A DNA stretch of 64,000 nucleotides from assembly GCF_019049255.1 (NCBI RefSeq), contig NZ_JAGMUJ010000059.1, positions 83,446 through 147,445 on the forward strand, in the 5' to 3' direction. The translations under genes were made by a program, and so were the position numbers. Below the pieces are notes generated by a model. The model did no database searches. It had not been told where the DNA came from and saw nothing but the letters and a program-made list of their open reading frames with translations. Every line of letters begins with the position of its first letter. Position 1 is the stretch's first letter. Source of the stretch: Streptomyces sp. AC558_RSS880 (GTDB lineage: Bacteria > Actinomycetota > Actinomycetes > Streptomycetales > Streptomycetaceae). Of the stretch, positions 62,499 to 64,000 are shown in pieces.

Positions 62499-63389
62499 TC
62501 ACCCCTCCGTGGCGGGGCCGCCGGCCGGTTCCGGCTCGTCTCTGGGTGCGCCGCGGAGGATGGAGTTGCCCTCGTGGGTGGCGTCCGTGGCGCCGACGTC
62601 GAGGTCCAGGCGGCCGCTGAGTCCGTAGAAGGCGACGGGGTTGCGCCACAGCACCCGGTCGACGTCGTCCTCGGTGAAGCCCTCGGCGAGCATCAGGTCG
62701 GCGACCTTGCGGGTCTTGAGCGGGTCGCTGCGGCCCCAGTCGGCGGCAGAGTTCACCAGGACCTTTTCGGGGCCGTAGGAGCGCAGGATGGCGACCATCC
62801 GCTCCTCGTCCATCTTGGTGTCCGGGTAGACGGAGAAGCCGAGCCAGGCGCCGCTGTCCTTGGCCTCCTTGACGGTGGTCTCGTTGAGGTGGTCGACGAG
62901 GACGCGGTCCAGGGGCAGGTCGGACTCACGCACGACGTCGAGGGTGCGGCGCAGCCCGGCGAGCTTGTCGCGGTGCGGGGTGTGCACCAGCGCGGGCAGG
63001 CCGTGGTCGGCGGCGAGCTGGAGCTGGGCGGCGAGGGCGGTGTCCTCGGCGGGGGTCATGGAGTCGTAGCCGATCTCGCCGACGGCCACCACGTTGTCCT
63101 TGACGAGATACCGGGGCAGCGCGTCGAGGACGGGTGTGCAGCGCGGGTCGTTGGCCTCCTTGGGGTTGAGGGCGAGCGTGCAGTGGTGGGCGATGCCGTA
63201 CTGGGCGGCGCGGAAGGGTTCCCAGCCGAGGAGGGCGTCGAAGTAGTCGAGGAAGGAGGCCGGGGAGGTGCGGGGCTGGCCGAGCCAGAAGGAGGGCTCG
63301 ACGACGGCGCGGACGCCCGCGGCGTACATGGCCTCGTAGTCGTCGGTGGTGCGCGACGTCATGTGGATGTGGGGGTCGAAGATGCGCAT
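62499..63389 (-). CDS. TatD-family metal-dependent hydrolase of the Ebo-type operon
   Basis: A 296-aa protein whose ATG overlaps the eboA stop (TGATG). It is an amidohydrolase-type TIM barrel with the DPHIHM metal motif at the start, HHCTLALNPKEAN, VGEIGYDSM, VHTPHRDKL and VLVNSAADWG as further ligand-bearing segments. TatD proteins are nucleases or hydrolases; the Ebo member (eboB in cyanobacteria) has an unknown substrate. Strong coupling to its neighbours suggests one functional complex or pathway. Confidence 0.88.
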   Translation of the reverse strand: MRIFDPHIHMTSRTTDDYEAMYAAGVRAVVEPSFWLGQPRTSPASFLDYFDALLGWEPFRAAQYGIAHHCTLALNPKEANDPRCTPVLDALPRYLVKDNVVAVGEIGYDSMTPAEDTALAAQLQLAADHGLPALVHTPHRDKLAGLRRTLDVVRESDLPLDRVLVDHLNETTVKEAKDSGAWLGFSVYPDTKMDEERMVAILRSYGPEKVLVNSAADWGRSDPLKTRKVADLMLAEGFTEDDVDRVLWRNPVAFYGLSGRLDLDVGATDATHEGNSILRGAPRDEPEPAGGPATEG

Positions 63390-64000
63390 CAGGACTCCTT
63401 GCCGTGGGGGTCGTCCGTGCCGTGCGGCGGGGTGGCGGGGGCGGAGCCGGCCAGGGCCAGGACGCGGTGCAGGTCCTCGGGGACGGGGCGGCCCGCGGCG
63501 GTGCGTTCCGCGGCGTAGTCACCGAGCATGCGGGCGAGTTCGCCGTCGCCCCGGGCGCGCCGGTCCAGGTCCGCCACCTGGTCGAGGCGGACACCGGTGA
63601 ACAGGCACTTCAGGACCGCGTGCCGCCAGGCGTGGGCGTCCAGGTGCCGGGCGGCGTAGGGGCCGAGGGCGGCGGCGACGAGCCGGGTGTCGTTGGTGCG
63701 CAGGGCGTCCTCGACGAGCGGGAGGGCGTCGGGCCCGTCGGGCACGAGGTGCGGCAGGGCGTGCAGGACGGCGCGGCGTTCGTCGGCGGTGCCCTGGAAG
63801 TAGACCCGGGTCAGGGCGTCGGCGTCTGCGTGGGCGGCGTGCAGGATGAGGACGCGGGCGGCGTCGGCGTGGGCGGGGCCGCAGCGGCGGCCGGCCTCGG
63901 CCAGGCGCAGCTCCCACACGGAGATGGGCCCGTGGGTGCCGGGGTGGGCGGCGGCCTCGTCCAGGGCCTGGTCGAGCCAGGCGCGGGCGGCTCCGCCCAG
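63389..64000 (-). CDS. eboA: EboA domain protein, 3' part (5' end outside the window)
   Basis: The minus-strand frame is open from base 64000 to a stop at 63389-63391, 203 codons. It is an alpha-helical repeat protein of the EboA type: LRLAEAGRRCGPAHADA, ADERRAVLHALPHLV, EDALRTNDTRLVAAALGPYA and HAVLKCLFTGVRLDQV. EboA is the signature protein of the Ebo cluster, thought to bind and relocate a metabolite. The usual UbiA-like prenyltransferase and dehydroquinate synthase-like genes of the cluster are not seen in the window; they may lie upstream. Confidence 0.85.
   Translation of the reverse strand: MGGAARAWLDQALDEAAAHPGTHGPISVWELRLAEAGRRCGPAHADAARVLILHAAHADADALTRVYFQGTADERRAVLHALPHLVPDGPDALPLVEDALRTNDTRLVAAALGPYAARHLDAHAWRHAVLKCLFTGVRLDQVADLDRRARGDGELARMLGDYAAERTAAGRPVPEDLHRVLALAGSAPATPPHGTDDPHGKES

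Overview
The window is high-GC (about 70%) actinobacterial chromosome, most likely Streptomyces. The gene content supports this: XRE/DUF397 pairs, a PF04672-type methyltransferase, an RsbW-like ATPase, an AfsR-like NB-ARC/TPR protein, an EboA/EboE cluster, and GTG starts behind GGAGG-type ribosome binding sites. No rRNA or CRISPR array was seen. There is one tRNA, Leu(GAG).

Region 1 (1-8.9 kb) starts with the tail of a Ser/Thr kinase. It continues with a DrmD-type SNF2 helicase and a 1687-aa Eco57I-like adenine methyltransferase, closed by a strong hairpin. These are the first two genes of a class 1 DISARM-like defence locus, but drmA, drmB and drmC do not follow. Region 2 (8.9-23.1 kb) is an accessory patchwork: a WhiJ-type XRE/DUF397 pair, an IS5-family relic, dispersed repeats, truncated genes, arylamine N-acetyltransferase, a methyltransferase, two TetR modules with visible palindromic operators, and a 258-aa protein that reads by eye as a fused H2A-like/H2B-like histone-fold doublet. 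Region 3 (23.1-29.0 kb) holds an anti-sigma-type ATPase, a 1256-aa TPR-CHAT protease, and, divergent from it, a small Cys/His protein and a membrane protein.

Region 4 (29.2-39.3 kb) has a 2290-aa fusion of helicase, DUF1998 zinc region and Vsr/DUF559-like nuclease. It overlaps by 4 bp a RelE-like/UvrD fusion helicase, and a second Ser/Thr kinase converges on the pair. I infer that regions 1 and 4 are parts of one DISARM-related system, separated by about 20 kb of accessory DNA and bracketed by kinases. Region 5 (39.7-47.7 kb) holds EcsC and DUF6461-like genes, a 508-aa unknown, truncated copies of region 2 genes in the same order, a SAM methyltransferase and a membrane-anchored NB-ARC/TPR protein.

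Region 6 (48.1-58.6 kb) is an oxalate catabolism locus. An operon sucC-sucD-aldehyde dehydrogenase is divergent from a ThDP decarboxylase, formyl-CoA transferase, ADP-forming acyl-CoA ligase and oxalate/formate antiporter, with a GntR-type palindrome between the two arms. Region 7 (58.6-64.0 kb) has a Tat-exported sugar isomerase-like protein and a tightly coupled Ebo-type operon (EboA, TatD hydrolase, EboE, phosphodiesterase) running off the right edge.
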